Shown here: piece after piece, positions 1 to 6,947 of the stretch
Layout of the letters: the number at the start of each line of letters is the position of its first letter
Position numbering within the stretch: the stretch's first letter is position 1
From: Nitrospinae bacterium CG11_big_fil_rev_8_21_14_0_20_56_8
GTDB taxonomy: Bacteria > Nitrospinota > Nitrospinia > Nitrospinales > VA-1
Direction of reading: 5' to 3'
NCBI GenBank assembly: GCA_002796165.1
Contig: PCWF01000135.1
Span: forward strand, 1-14,483
Length of the DNA: 14,483 nt
Program-made: the position numbers and the translations under genes
Notes under the pieces: generated by a model
The model's input: the letters and a program-made list of their open reading frames with translations, nothing else
What the model was told of the DNA's origin: nothing
Database searches by the model: none

Positions 1-342
1 CGTTCGGCGGCTTACATGGCCCGCTACGTTGCCAAAAATCTCGTCGCGGCAGAAATCGCCGACCGGTGCGAGGTACAGATCGCCTACGCCATCGGGGTCG
101 CCGACCCCGTCTCGGTGTGCATCGAAACGTTTGGGACCGCCCATGTCAATCCCGGCATTCTGGAGGATCTGGTCCGCGCTCATTTCAACCTCAAACCGGC
201 TGGAATCGTCAAAACTCTGGACCTGCTGAAACCCCGATATTCTCTCACCGCGGCCTATGGCCATTTCGGTCGGACCGAGAAGTCATTCACCTGGGAAGCA
301 ACGGATAAGGCGGAAGCCCTCCGCAAGGACGCGGGACTCTAA
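1..342 (+). CDS. metK: S-adenosylmethionine synthetase, C-terminal part (5' truncated by window edge)
   Basis: The frame is open from base 1 (RSAAYMARYVAKN...) to a TAA at 340-342, so this is the last ~113 residues of a longer protein. MetK makes S-adenosylmethionine from methionine and ATP in the cytosol. The visible stretch matches the conserved C-terminal domain of the family: the RSAAY-ARYVAKN segment, ADRCEVQ, the YAIGVADP strand, ETFGT, and the terminal TAAYGHFGR followed by FTWE-TDKAE-LR. The family is about 380-400 residues, so roughly two thirds lie upstream of the window. The ATG at base 16 is an internal methionine, not the start. A 7-bp perfect inverted repeat overlaps the stop codon. 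The next gene is on the opposite strand, so metK ends its transcription unit here. Identity is secure. Confidence 0.96.
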   Translation, partial: RSAAYMARYVAKNLVAAEIADRCEVQIAYAIGVADPVSVCIETFGTAHVNPGILEDLVRAHFNLKPAGIVKTLDLLKPRYSLTAAYGHFGRTEKSFTWEATDKAEALRKDAGL

Positions 343-348
343 GTCCCG
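332..348 (+). terminator. Short hairpin over the metK stop codon
   Basis: CGGGACT at 332-338 and AGTCCCG at 342-348 form a perfect 7-bp stem with a 3-nt loop that includes part of the metK TAA. There is no T-tract after it, and the following ~60 nt are G-rich, so it is not a canonical intrinsic terminator. It may be an mRNA 3'-end stabiliser or chance. It sits at the convergent boundary with the response-regulator gene. Confidence 0.25.
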
Positions 349-408
349 AGGCACACCGGCGGGAGAGAGCGGACGGGAGGGGAATAAACGGAGGCCGGGG
401 CGGAAGGG

Positions 409-852
409 CTATTGAATTCCGCAGGCCTCCTTGATTTTAAATTCCAGGGCTTCAGCCTGGACCGGTTTCACCATGTAATGGGCGATCCCGGCGCGAATCG
501 CCTCTATGACTTTATCCTTTTCCTTCTCCGCCGTAAGCAGGAGGAAGGGAATGTTTTCCCAACGCCGGTCCTTTTTGAGAGCTTTGAACAATTGAATCCC
601 GTCCAGATTGGGCATATGCCAGTCTGAAATGATCAGGTCGAATTTCTGCCGCTTGATTTCTTCAAGAGCAATGTCCCCATCTTCCAGCAGAAAAATATTA
701 TTGAACCCCAGTTTTTTCAAAATTTTTTTGATAAACAACCGCGTGGTCAAAACATCTTCAACCACCAGAATGTTCATTTCATAATTAAACATGGCAGGCG
801 GGGTCGATAAAACTCCCATAAAATCATATATTTCGGCTTCTTGTTTTACCAT
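409..852 (-). CDS. CheY-like single-domain response regulator
   Basis: The 147-residue protein is a receiver domain with no output domain. From residue 27, MNILVVED gives the acidic pair E32/D33. D77 in LIISDWHMPNLDG is the predicted phosphoacceptor, T107 (LLLTAE) the switch Thr, and K129 in MVKP the invariant Lys. It probably receives phosphate from a histidine kinase encoded elsewhere and signals by protein-protein contact, as CheY does. The ATG at 852 is preferred because AGGGGA lies about 5 nt upstream. The methionine at residue 26 (start 777), which would give a standard ~122-residue CheY, has no Shine-Dalgarno sequence. This leaves an unusual 25-residue N-terminal extension. The gene is visibly more AT-rich than its neighbours and has no kinase or chemotaxis gene beside it. 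Fold is certain; the pathway is unknown. Confidence 0.9.
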   Translation of the reverse strand: MVKQEAEIYDFMGVLSTPPAMFNYEMNILVVEDVLTTRLFIKKILKKLGFNNIFLLEDGDIALEEIKRQKFDLIISDWHMPNLDGIQLFKALKKDRRWENIPFLLLTAEKEKDKVIEAIRAGIAHYMVKPVQAEALEFKIKEACGIQ

Positions 853-919
853 ATCCCCTGAAACAATAAAACTTTATTTTAAGAGGGAAATTAATTTTCG
901 TCTCCATTTTTGAACCGGT

Positions 920-1969
920 ATGACAATTTTACAGGACATCCGGATCGGGATCATCGGCGCCGGTCAGAACACGCTTAAAATGCATCTTCCGCGTCTGCAG
1001 GCCATCCAGGGGGTTCGGCTAATCGAGGTGGCCAATCGATCGATCGAGTCGGGCAAGACGGTTGCCTCCAAATGGGGTATCCCCAAGGTCCGGGCCTCCT
1101 GGACCGAGGTGGCCACTTCACCCGAGGTGGACGCGGTCGTGATCGGTACCTGGCCTTATCTGCATTGCGAAGCCACCTGTACGGCCCTGAATGCAGGGAA
1201 ACACGTCCTCTGCGAGGCCCGCATGGCCATGAACGCGGATGAGGCCCAAACCATGCTGAGCATCGCCCAGGGGCATCCCGGCCAGGTGGCGCAAATTGTT
1301 CCCGCTCCATTTACCCTGCATGCAGATGAGCTTGTGGCGGATCTGTTAAATAACGGTACGCTGGGCCTCCTGTCCCATTTTCACATGGAATTTCAATCCC
1401 CTCCCACCCAGGCGGAAAACGCCCCCCTGCATTGGCGACGCAACCGGAAACTGAGCGGCAATAATATTATGATGCTGGGAATCCTGTATGAATCCCTTCT
1501 GCGCTGGCTTCCTCCCGCGCGCTGGGTGCAGGCCGCCGCCCGCGTTTTCAACGGACGGGCTCGGGATCCTGAAACGGGGGACAGGATCGAGGTGGATGTT
1601 CCCGATTACCTTTCGGTCCAATTGGAGCTTGAAAACGGAATTCAGGGAACCCTGCTGATGAGTGAACGGGCGGTTTGTCCGGATATCCCCTTTGTGAAAT
1701 TTTTCGGCGAGCGGGGCTCCCTGCATCTCGAACTGAACCCGGCCGGAAACCTGCATCTCACCCTGGCGGGAAGCGGTAAAAATCCGATCCCCCTCCCCTC
1801 CCTGCCGGATAGCGGGTGGAGGGTCGAGGAGGAATTCATCAATTCCATTCGGGGAAGAGAAACGGTGAAGCGGACCCGGTTTGAAACAGGCGTTCAATAC
1901 ATGCGATTCACGGACGCGGTGAATAAAAGCTTTCGAGAGGGTGGAAGTCGCGTCCCGGTCGCTGGGTAA
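920..1969 (+). CDS. Gfo/Idh/MocA-family oxidoreductase-like protein with non-canonical active-site residues
   Basis: The 349-residue protein has an N-terminal Rossmann domain (residues ~7-125) with a GIIGAG nucleotide loop at 10-15. A C-terminal alpha/beta domain typical of the Gfo/Idh/MocA family follows. These enzymes usually oxidise or reduce sugars or cyclitols with NAD(P). Two hallmark motifs are altered. The segment after GKHVLCE reads EAR (99-101) rather than EKP, so the usual catalytic Lys is missing. The segment that normally contains LD-x-G-x-H reads MMLGILY (184-190), lacking the usual Asp and His. It may be a divergent subfamily with different chemistry or a binding/regulatory role; no substrate can be given. 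No strong Shine-Dalgarno precedes the ATG. The gene ends in TAATG, overlapping the endonuclease V start by one base, so the two are probably translationally coupled. Confidence 0.88.
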   Translation: MTILQDIRIGIIGAGQNTLKMHLPRLQAIQGVRLIEVANRSIESGKTVASKWGIPKVRASWTEVATSPEVDAVVIGTWPYLHCEATCTALNAGKHVLCEARMAMNADEAQTMLSIAQGHPGQVAQIVPAPFTLHADELVADLLNNGTLGLLSHFHMEFQSPPTQAENAPLHWRRNRKLSGNNIMMLGILYESLLRWLPPARWVQAAARVFNGRARDPETGDRIEVDVPDYLSVQLELENGIQGTLLMSERAVCPDIPFVKFFGERGSLHLELNPAGNLHLTLAGSGKNPIPLPSLPDSGWRVEEEFINSIRGRETVKRTRFETGVQYMRFTDAVNKSFREGGSRVPVAG

Positions 1970-2655
1970 TGAAGATCTACCCCCTGCATCCCTGGGACGT
2001 TTCGACGGAAGAAGCGGTGCGAATCCAGCAATCCCTCGCGTGCAGAATCCGTTTGCGGGGAGGTTCAGCCCTCCCGGCCCTCGTGGCGGGCGCGGATCTC
2101 GGATTTTCCCATACTTCACAAACGATTTACGCGGGGGTGGTCCTTCTGAAGTTCCCATCGCTGGAGCTGGTCGCCAAGTTCACCCTGCAGGGGCGGGTCA
2201 CCTTCCCCTACGTTCCCGGCCTGCTTTCCTTTCGGGAAGCCCCTCTCCTGCTGGAGCTTTTCAAAAAAGTCCGGCCCACCCCCGGCCTGCTGATGTTCGA
2301 CGGCCAGGGCCTGGCCCATCCGCGCCGGTTTGGTCTGGCCTGTCATCTGGGCCTGCTTCTGGACCTGCCCGCCATTGGTTGTGCAAAGTCCCGTTTGGTG
2401 GGCCGTTACGAAGAACCTGGGAACCAGAAGGGAGATTGTTCACCGCTGGTCGACGAAACGGGTAAACGCCTGGGAACCGTAATTCGCACTCGGGAGAAGT
2501 GCAAACCCTTGTTTGTCTCGCCTGGGCATCGCATCAGCCACGATAATGCCGTCCGGCGAACCCTGGAATGCACCACTCGATACCGAATCCCGGAACCCAC
2601 ACGTCTGGCTCACAATCTCGTCACCGAATTGAGAAGACGGGATCTCGATCCCTAA
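1969..2655 (+). CDS. nfi: Endonuclease V (deoxyinosine 3' endonuclease)
   Basis: The 228-residue protein is complete and of normal family length. Endonuclease V cuts the second phosphodiester bond 3' to deoxyinosine, starting repair of deaminated adenine. All expected catalytic positions are visible: D43 (AGADLGF), Y81 (YVPGLLSFRE), E90, D111 (DGQGLAHPRRFG), H117, K140 (GCAKSRLVG) and H215 near the C terminus. The conserved VSPGHRIS strand is at 183-190. The start ATG overlaps the stop of the Gfo/Idh gene, so expression probably depends on that gene. The pairing is not an obvious functional partnership. The 3' end overlaps the convergent methyltransferase stop by 4 nt. Function is secure from the motif set. 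Confidence 0.95.
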   Translation: MKIYPLHPWDVSTEEAVRIQQSLACRIRLRGGSALPALVAGADLGFSHTSQTIYAGVVLLKFPSLELVAKFTLQGRVTFPYVPGLLSFREAPLLLELFKKVRPTPGLLMFDGQGLAHPRRFGLACHLGLLLDLPAIGCAKSRLVGRYEEPGNQKGDCSPLVDETGKRLGTVIRTREKCKPLFVSPGHRISHDNAVRRTLECTTRYRIPEPTRLAHNLVTELRRRDLDP

Positions 2656-3395
2656 CGCGCCTCGGCCTTGACAAGAATAGCGGAAAGGGAGTACACCGAT
2701 TCGGTATGCTTGACGGTGAACCCCCCGTCCTCCACTTCCTGGCACATTTCGTCGATGGTGAACGCTTTCCAGTTTCCCCGCCGCAGTTGCCGCTCGATGA
2801 ACCGCAAGCCAAACCAGTATGTCAGGGGATAATAAATATACCGTTTCCACCACATGGAAGGAGCACCGCACCGGAATTGGACCTGCCTCAGGCTGTCCTG
2901 GATGATCCGGGCCGCGTTATAATCGAGCGAAGGATTGACCAACACCAACTCGCCACCGGTACGGAGCACGGAGTGGACGTGTTGCAGGGCAGAAATTCTC
3001 TGTTCTCTTTCAGGCAAAGTATACAGGGAAAAGTGGGCGATGACCGCATCTATGGAACCGGGTTTGATGGGGAGGGGCTCGGTAAGGTTGGACTGAAAAC
3101 ACAATACCCGGTTTTCCAACTTGAAATATTTGGCCTTGGCGCGGCTCAACCGCAGGCCGGAGAACAGAAGATCGGTCGCCACCAGGAATCCGCCCCGGGC
3201 AAGTGTCTCATGAAGCCGGTCGATCAACATTCCCGACCCGCAACCGGCATCGAGCCATACCCGGCCGTTTTGCAAAGGCGAAAGGCAATCCAGACAGCTT
3301 TCGAGGGATTGAATATAGGACTCCGGCGTGAGCAGGTCGTATAATCGCGAGCGAAATCCAAATCGCCAATAATTGTCCTCTAACCAGTCTCCCAT
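2652..3395 (-). CDS. Class I SAM-dependent methyltransferase, substrate unknown
   Basis: The 247-residue protein has a Rossmann-type SAM-binding core. Motif I is VWLDAGCGSG (about residues 46-55), the acidic motif II is ATDL (73-76), motif IV is DAVIAHFSLYTL, and a later strand is GGELVLVNP. The C-terminal ~90 residues contain an aromatic/basic patch (WWKRYIYYPLTYW) that could contact lipid or a hydrophobic substrate, which is speculative. The start is taken as the ATG at 3395; an in-frame TTG directly before it is also possible, and neither has a clear Shine-Dalgarno sequence. It resembles the ubiquinone/sterol or small-molecule methyltransferase class (Methyltransf_11/25 type), but neighbours give no substrate clue. 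It converges with endonuclease V. Confidence 0.85.
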   Translation of the reverse strand: MGDWLEDNYWRFGFRSRLYDLLTPESYIQSLESCLDCLSPLQNGRVWLDAGCGSGMLIDRLHETLARGGFLVATDLLFSGLRLSRAKAKYFKLENRVLCFQSNLTEPLPIKPGSIDAVIAHFSLYTLPEREQRISALQHVHSVLRTGGELVLVNPSLDYNAARIIQDSLRQVQFRCGAPSMWWKRYIYYPLTYWFGLRFIERQLRRGNWKAFTIDEMCQEVEDGGFTVKHTESVYSLSAILVKAEAR

Positions 3396-3487
3396 CAATT
3401 CAATCGATCGAAATATTCAGCGGCGGGCTCCCGAATGCCCCCCTTTTCAAAGAGAGCTTTGCATAAGTCGGAGAAAGGCGCCGAAAG

Positions 3488-3576
3488 TGTCGTGCTGAGC
3501 TTGTTTTGAGCCTGTCCTGAGCGAAGCCGAAGGAAAGCAAAACCGGAGATCGCCCTTCGACAAGCTCAGGGCGACA
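3488..3576. repeat. Imperfect inverted repeat of a dispersed intergenic type
   Basis: The sequence at 3488-3504 (TGTCGTGCTGAGCTTGT) is the reverse complement of 3560-3576 (ACAAGCTCAGGGCGACA) at 15 of 17 positions. A second left copy, TGTCCTGAGCGAAGCCGAAGG (3513-3533), is also partly complementary to CCTTCGACAAGCTCAGGGCGACA in the right arm. The two alternatives could form competing stem-loops. The CCTGTCCTGAGCGAAG / CCCTTCGACAAGCTCAGGG wording is, from memory, a phrase that recurs in intergenic DNA of many unrelated bacterial genomes, behaving like a REP-type element. It lies between the methyltransferase 5' end and the promoter of the 3670 gene and contains no gene. Confidence 0.6.
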
Positions 3577-3614
3577 TATTTGGGTTAGGCAACGGTCTCC
3601 TTTTCAAAAGGATT

Positions 3615-3641
3615 TTGATCCGGAAAAAATCTTCATATAAT
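3615..3641 (+). promoter_or_regulatory. Predicted sigma70 promoter for the 3670-4104 gene
   Basis: A perfect TATAAT -10 hexamer is at 3636-3641, with TTGATC (4 of 6 to TTGACA) at 3615-3620. The spacer is 15 nt, shorter than the ideal 17. A transcript would start near 3648, giving a leader of about 22 nt with GGAG about 8 nt before the ATG. The -10 is strong, the -35 weaker. Confidence 0.5.
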
Positions 3642-3669
3642 AAGCAGAGCGAAACTTGGAGAACCGCAA

Positions 3670-4104
3670 ATGGCAAAAAAACCTTTCATAAATAAATACG
3701 GGTTTGTGGAGTACCCGTTTCTGCACGATCAGCGCAAGTCCAAAAACTGGTGGTTCTGGAACCTGATGGAAGACTACCTGAAACGCCGGGCGCGTCAAAA
3801 AAATGGTCCCGCCTATACCCGGGATCACATGGACGATGACTTCAAGCGCATTTTGCCGGAAACCAAGCTGAAGGTTTTCGCCCTCATTCCCTCTGGAATG
3901 GGAATGGAGTTCAAACTCATCGGATTTTATGAAACTCCAGAGTTAATCGAGGTCGAGGATCCGGTCCCGTTTATCCAGGAAAAATACGGCGGGGGCAAAT
4001 TCAAGGTCAATATCTACCATGAGGGGACCTTCGCCGGAACCGAAAATTTTAAAACGCACGGAGACCCCCACTGGGTGGAAATCGAGGATCCCGCCCCCTA
4101 TTGA
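3670..4104 (+). CDS. Hypothetical protein, 144 residues, no recognised family
   Basis: I do not recognise this protein. The reading frame is credible: it has its own -10 box, a GGAG ribosome-binding site, and it fills the space between flanking genes. It has no signal peptide or membrane helix. The N-terminal ~60 residues are strongly basic and aromatic, with a WWFW cluster at 27-30 followed by a K/R-rich helix-like stretch (38-44). The C-terminal half looks beta-rich and contains a duplicated acidic motif: EVEDPVP at 94-100 and EIEDPAP at 137-143. Between them, GGGKFKVNIYHEG (107-119) vaguely recalls G-x-G-x-Y/F-x-V beta-strand modules in uncharacterised and phage-related proteins, but that is only an impression. 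It converges with the Rieske gene 26 nt downstream. Confidence 0.75.
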   Translation: MAKKPFINKYGFVEYPFLHDQRKSKNWWFWNLMEDYLKRRARQKNGPAYTRDHMDDDFKRILPETKLKVFALIPSGMGMEFKLIGFYETPELIEVEDPVPFIQEKYGGGKFKVNIYHEGTFAGTENFKTHGDPHWVEIEDPAPY

Positions 4105-4130
4105 TTGAATGAAGGGACGGCCCTGGAGTA

Positions 4131-4547
4131 TTACAGAGTCTCCTCCGGATTGATCGGTTTCCGGATGGTATCGATTTTGAACTTAATCGAATCGGGAATT
4201 TTGGACGGGGCTTTCCCCAGGGCTTTATTACTATCGTCCTTAAAAAGTCCACCCACGTAAATGTGCCGATTCTGGACCTTTACCGGAAAGACCCGCGTTT
4301 TCATTTCCGGGTTCTGCATGCAATAACCGGTTTCCAGATTGTACCGCCACTCATGTTGAGGGCAAATAATGACCCCCTCCTCGATTCGCCCCTCGCCCAG
4401 CGGCGCCCCTTTATGGAGGCACTTGTTCGCAATGGCATAAAGCCGGCCCTTGTAATTGAACAGAGCGACTTCCTCCTCACCGGCGCGAATGATGGCGGAT
4501 TTACCGATGGGCAGATCCTCCTCCTTCATAACCTTCAGATATTTCAT
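4131..4547 (-). CDS. Rieske-type [2Fe-2S] ferredoxin
   Basis: The 138-residue soluble protein carries the Rieske cluster ligands C43-x-H45 (CLHKGAPLGEG) and C62-x2-H65 (CPQHEW). It has no N-terminal membrane helix, so it resembles the small electron-carrier ferredoxins of dioxygenase systems or the NirD subunit rather than cytochrome bc1 Rieske proteins. The domain ends around residue 100. A ~35-residue Lys/Pro-rich tail follows, longer than in typical BphA3-type ferredoxins. The start is taken at the ATG of MKYLKVMKEEDLP (4547), preceded by a weak GGGAT; the in-frame upstream methionine would overlap the dehydrogenase 3' end. It lies 37 nt after the dehydrogenase on the same strand, so the two are probably co-transcribed. 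Its redox partner is not evident. Confidence 0.9.
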   Translation of the reverse strand: MKYLKVMKEEDLPIGKSAIIRAGEEEVALFNYKGRLYAIANKCLHKGAPLGEGRIEEGVIICPQHEWRYNLETGYCMQNPEMKTRVFPVKVQNRHIYVGGLFKDDSNKALGKAPSKIPDSIKFKIDTIRKPINPEETL

Positions 4548-4584
4548 AATCCCATTTCCAGGGTTGTGAAACGGATCGTCTGAT

Positions 4585-5454
4585 TCAAGATCGTTTCTGA
4601 AAGCGGGCAATCAGGCTGGACGTGTCCCACCGCCCGCCCCCCATCGCCTGGACCGCCGCGTAAAATTGGTCCACCATTTCCACCACCGGTAATTCCGTAC
4701 CGGTTTTTTTTGCTTCCTCGAGACAAAACGCGAGGTCCTTCCGCATCAGGTCCACGGCAAAACCGAAATTGAAACTTCCCTGGACCATCGTCGGGCCGCG
4801 GTTTTCCATCTGCCACGATCCCGCGGCCCCGCGGGTCAGAACCTCAAGAACTTTTCCCGTATCCAGCTTGGCGCGGACACAAAAATTCATTCCTTCCGCA
4901 AGGCCTTCCAGCAACCCGGTGAGGCAAATCTGGTTAACCATTTTGGTCAACTGCCCGGTTCCCACGGGGCCCATAAGCTTGGCCATGCTACTGTAATGGC
5001 CGAGCAGGGGACGGATATGAACAAAGGCTTTGAAATCCCCACCCACCATAATGGTCAACTCACCCGATTCGGCCCCCTTCTGTCCCCCCGAAACCGGGGC
5101 ATCCAGATAAATGATTTTCTTCCGGTAAGCGGTGTCCGCCAGTTCAACGGCCAGGTGGGCGGACGTGGTGGTGTGATCGACAAAAACCGTGCCCTCGGCC
5201 ATGACCGAAAAGACCCCGTCACGGCCCAGAGTGATCTCGCGGACATCCTCGTCATTGCCCACGCAGGCAAACACGACTTCCGCACCCCGGGCCGCATCGG
5301 CAGGACTTTTCGCCAAACGGCCCGTGAATTTCCGAACCCAGTTTTCGCATTTCACGGGACTCCGATTGAAAACAGACACCTCCTGCCCGGCAGAGGCCAA
5401 ATGGCCTGCCATGGGAAATCCCATCACTCCCAATCCTATAAACGCGACTTTCAA
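4585..5454 (-). CDS. NAD(P)-dependent beta-hydroxyacid dehydrogenase (3-hydroxyisobutyrate dehydrogenase family)
   Basis: The 289-residue protein matches the family in length and motifs. MKVAFIGLGVMGFPMAGHL gives the GxGxxG dinucleotide loop at 7-12. DAPVSGG (118-124) is the substrate-binding segment. GTGQLTKMVNQ carries the catalytic K171 and N174. Members reversibly oxidise short beta-hydroxyacids such as 3-hydroxyisobutyrate, tartronate semialdehyde/glycerate or succinic semialdehyde/GHB; the sequence alone does not choose among them. The initiator is TTG (5452-5454), which begins exactly at the Rossmann strand and is preceded by GAGGGG a few bases upstream, so the start is well supported. 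It sits 84 nt downstream of tig and 37 nt upstream of the Rieske ferredoxin gene. No other branched-chain amino-acid degradation gene is nearby. Confidence 0.92.
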   Translation of the reverse strand: MKVAFIGLGVMGFPMAGHLASAGQEVSVFNRSPVKCENWVRKFTGRLAKSPADAARGAEVVFACVGNDEDVREITLGRDGVFSVMAEGTVFVDHTTTSAHLAVELADTAYRKKIIYLDAPVSGGQKGAESGELTIMVGGDFKAFVHIRPLLGHYSSMAKLMGPVGTGQLTKMVNQICLTGLLEGLAEGMNFCVRAKLDTGKVLEVLTRGAAGSWQMENRGPTMVQGSFNFGFAVDLMRKDLAFCLEEAKKTGTELPVVEMVDQFYAAVQAMGGGRWDTSSLIARFQKRS

Positions 5455-5538
5455 AATTCCCCTCAGGATGTTTTCAGACTATGTATGCTCAGAAGCTTGA
5501 ATCGGGGAGCCAGGATTCGAAAATCTTACCCAAGACCA

Positions 5539-6924
5539 TCAGGCAGAGCGTTTATTCCCCTCTCCGCTTTCCTCCTCCTTCTCGGGAAGGTTTTGGACGT
5601 ATTCGAACTCGCAGTTGGAATAGATATAATTCATGGCCTTTTGCCCCAATATTTTTCCGGTCGTCTGTTGCATGGTTTCGGGATAGGCCAACATTCGGTT
5701 ACGCACCACCTCAATCTTCTGCCCGGTCTGCTCGGCCAGGCGGCGGTATTCTTCTTCCATGTCCTGCTGAGTGACGTGGATTCCCTCCTTTTGGGCAATC
5801 GCCTCAAGGATGGAGTATCCCCTCGTATTGAATATCGCCCGATTCTTCCATTCCTCGCGAGCCCGTTCCTCATCGAATCCGGAATCTTCCACTTTCATTC
5901 CCGACTCCTCAATCTGGAATTTCATCCCTTCAATCATGAATTTGAGCTCCCGATCGACCAGAGATTCCGGGGGCTCCAGATCGTGTTCTTTGACAAGCTG
6001 ATTGAAAATCTCCTCTTTGATTCTCAACTCTTCCTGCTGAAGAGCGAAGTTTTGCATGTCCGCTTTCAACTTGCGCCGCAAATCGTCCACACTGCCGCAC
6101 CCTTCCTTTTTCGCCAGGTAATCGTCCAGGGGTACGGGAACCCTTTTTTGCAAATCCTTGAGCCGGACTTTAAACGTAGCCAGGTCGTCCGGGGCTTCCC
6201 CTTCCTTGCCGGGGACGGGCATGCTGACCCGCCGCAGTTTCTGGTTCCATTGTTGCGGCAATACAACGCGAGCCTCGAATTCCTCCCCGACTTTGTGCCC
6301 GACCAGTTGTTCCTCGAATCCGGGGATCATCTTGTTCTCGCCGAGCCGAACCTCGTAATCCCGGCTGGAGCCATTTTCAAGCGGCTCATCCCCCTGGAAT
6401 CCATCGAAATCCAGCACCGCGATGTCTCCCATCTCAGCGGGATGATCGTCCTCCCAGGGTTCCGTATGGCCATGCATCATGGTAAACCGTTCCAGAGCCC
6501 GTTCCAATTGCTCGTCGGTGATGACGATCTCTTTTTTCTTGAACTTGAGTCCCTTGTAATTCTTCAATTCGATACGCTTGCGAACGTCGAGCACGACCGA
6601 AAATTTGAACGGGGCGTTTTTCCTGACATCGGTTAACTGGGAGTGGTCGATCTCGGGTTGGCTGACAGGTTCCAGGCCGGTTTCCCGCAGGGCTTGCTCG
6701 TAATAATCCTGCATCAGGTCCTGGAACAGGTTGGAAAAGGACTGTATGGGCACCTGTTGCTCCAGAATGTGCTGGGGAATTTTGCCCGGACGAAATCCCG
6801 GCATGCTGATCTGGCGGTTCAGTATTTTGTAAGCGTCGTTGACCTTTTGCGACACCACCTCCTCGGGAATTGTGATGTGCAATTTCTTCTTTTGCGGATT
6901 CAGCTCTTCGACTTCCACCTGCAT
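5539..6924 (-). CDS. tig: Trigger factor, ribosome-associated chaperone
   Basis: The 461-residue protein shows the three-domain trigger factor layout. The N-terminal domain carries the ribosome-docking signature GFRPGKIP at 43-50. An FKBP-like prolyl isomerase domain runs about 160-260 (MGDIAVLDFDGF, IPGFEEQLVGHKVGEEF). A long helical C-terminal arm includes VDRELKFMIEGMKFQIE. It binds near the ribosome exit tunnel and shelters nascent chains. The FKBP domain has a somewhat long loop rich in Pro/Gly near 230-247. The C terminus ends in an acidic/Glu-rich tail (LPEKEEESGEG). The ATG has an excellent AGGAG 6-7 nt upstream. It follows ispG by 23 nt. The clpP-clpX genes that usually follow tig are absent; a dehydrogenase follows instead. 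Confidence 0.97.
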   Translation of the reverse strand: MQVEVEELNPQKKKLHITIPEEVVSQKVNDAYKILNRQISMPGFRPGKIPQHILEQQVPIQSFSNLFQDLMQDYYEQALRETGLEPVSQPEIDHSQLTDVRKNAPFKFSVVLDVRKRIELKNYKGLKFKKKEIVITDEQLERALERFTMMHGHTEPWEDDHPAEMGDIAVLDFDGFQGDEPLENGSSRDYEVRLGENKMIPGFEEQLVGHKVGEEFEARVVLPQQWNQKLRRVSMPVPGKEGEAPDDLATFKVRLKDLQKRVPVPLDDYLAKKEGCGSVDDLRRKLKADMQNFALQQEELRIKEEIFNQLVKEHDLEPPESLVDRELKFMIEGMKFQIEESGMKVEDSGFDEERAREEWKNRAIFNTRGYSILEAIAQKEGIHVTQQDMEEEYRRLAEQTGQKIEVVRNRMLAYPETMQQTTGKILGQKAMNYIYSNCEFEYVQNLPEKEEESGEGNKRSA

Positions 6925-6947
6925 GACGTCTCCTCTTCGTTAACCGG

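Larger units (their letters stand above)
3396..3669. other. Intergenic region, longest in the window
   Basis: This 274-nt gap separates the methyltransferase 5' end from the divergently transcribed 3670 gene. It contains the imperfect inverted repeat (3488-3576) and the predicted promoter at 3615-3641. I see no open frame with ribosome-binding support and no RNA gene fold. Confidence 0.6.

Noticed and set aside
1346..2158. 270-codon minus-strand frame opposite the Gfo/Idh gene
   Set aside because: It is a shadow of the oxidoreductase and endonuclease V reading frames.
5500..5530. TTCGAATCC on the minus strand (+ 5513-5521), reminiscent of a tRNA T-loop
   Set aside because: The flanking bases do not form a T stem or acceptor stem, and no anticodon or D arm is present upstream.
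4996..6636. 546-codon open frame on + opposite tig and the dehydrogenase
   Set aside because: It lies fully antisense to two well-supported genes, has no recognisable domain and is explained by codon bias of the real strand.
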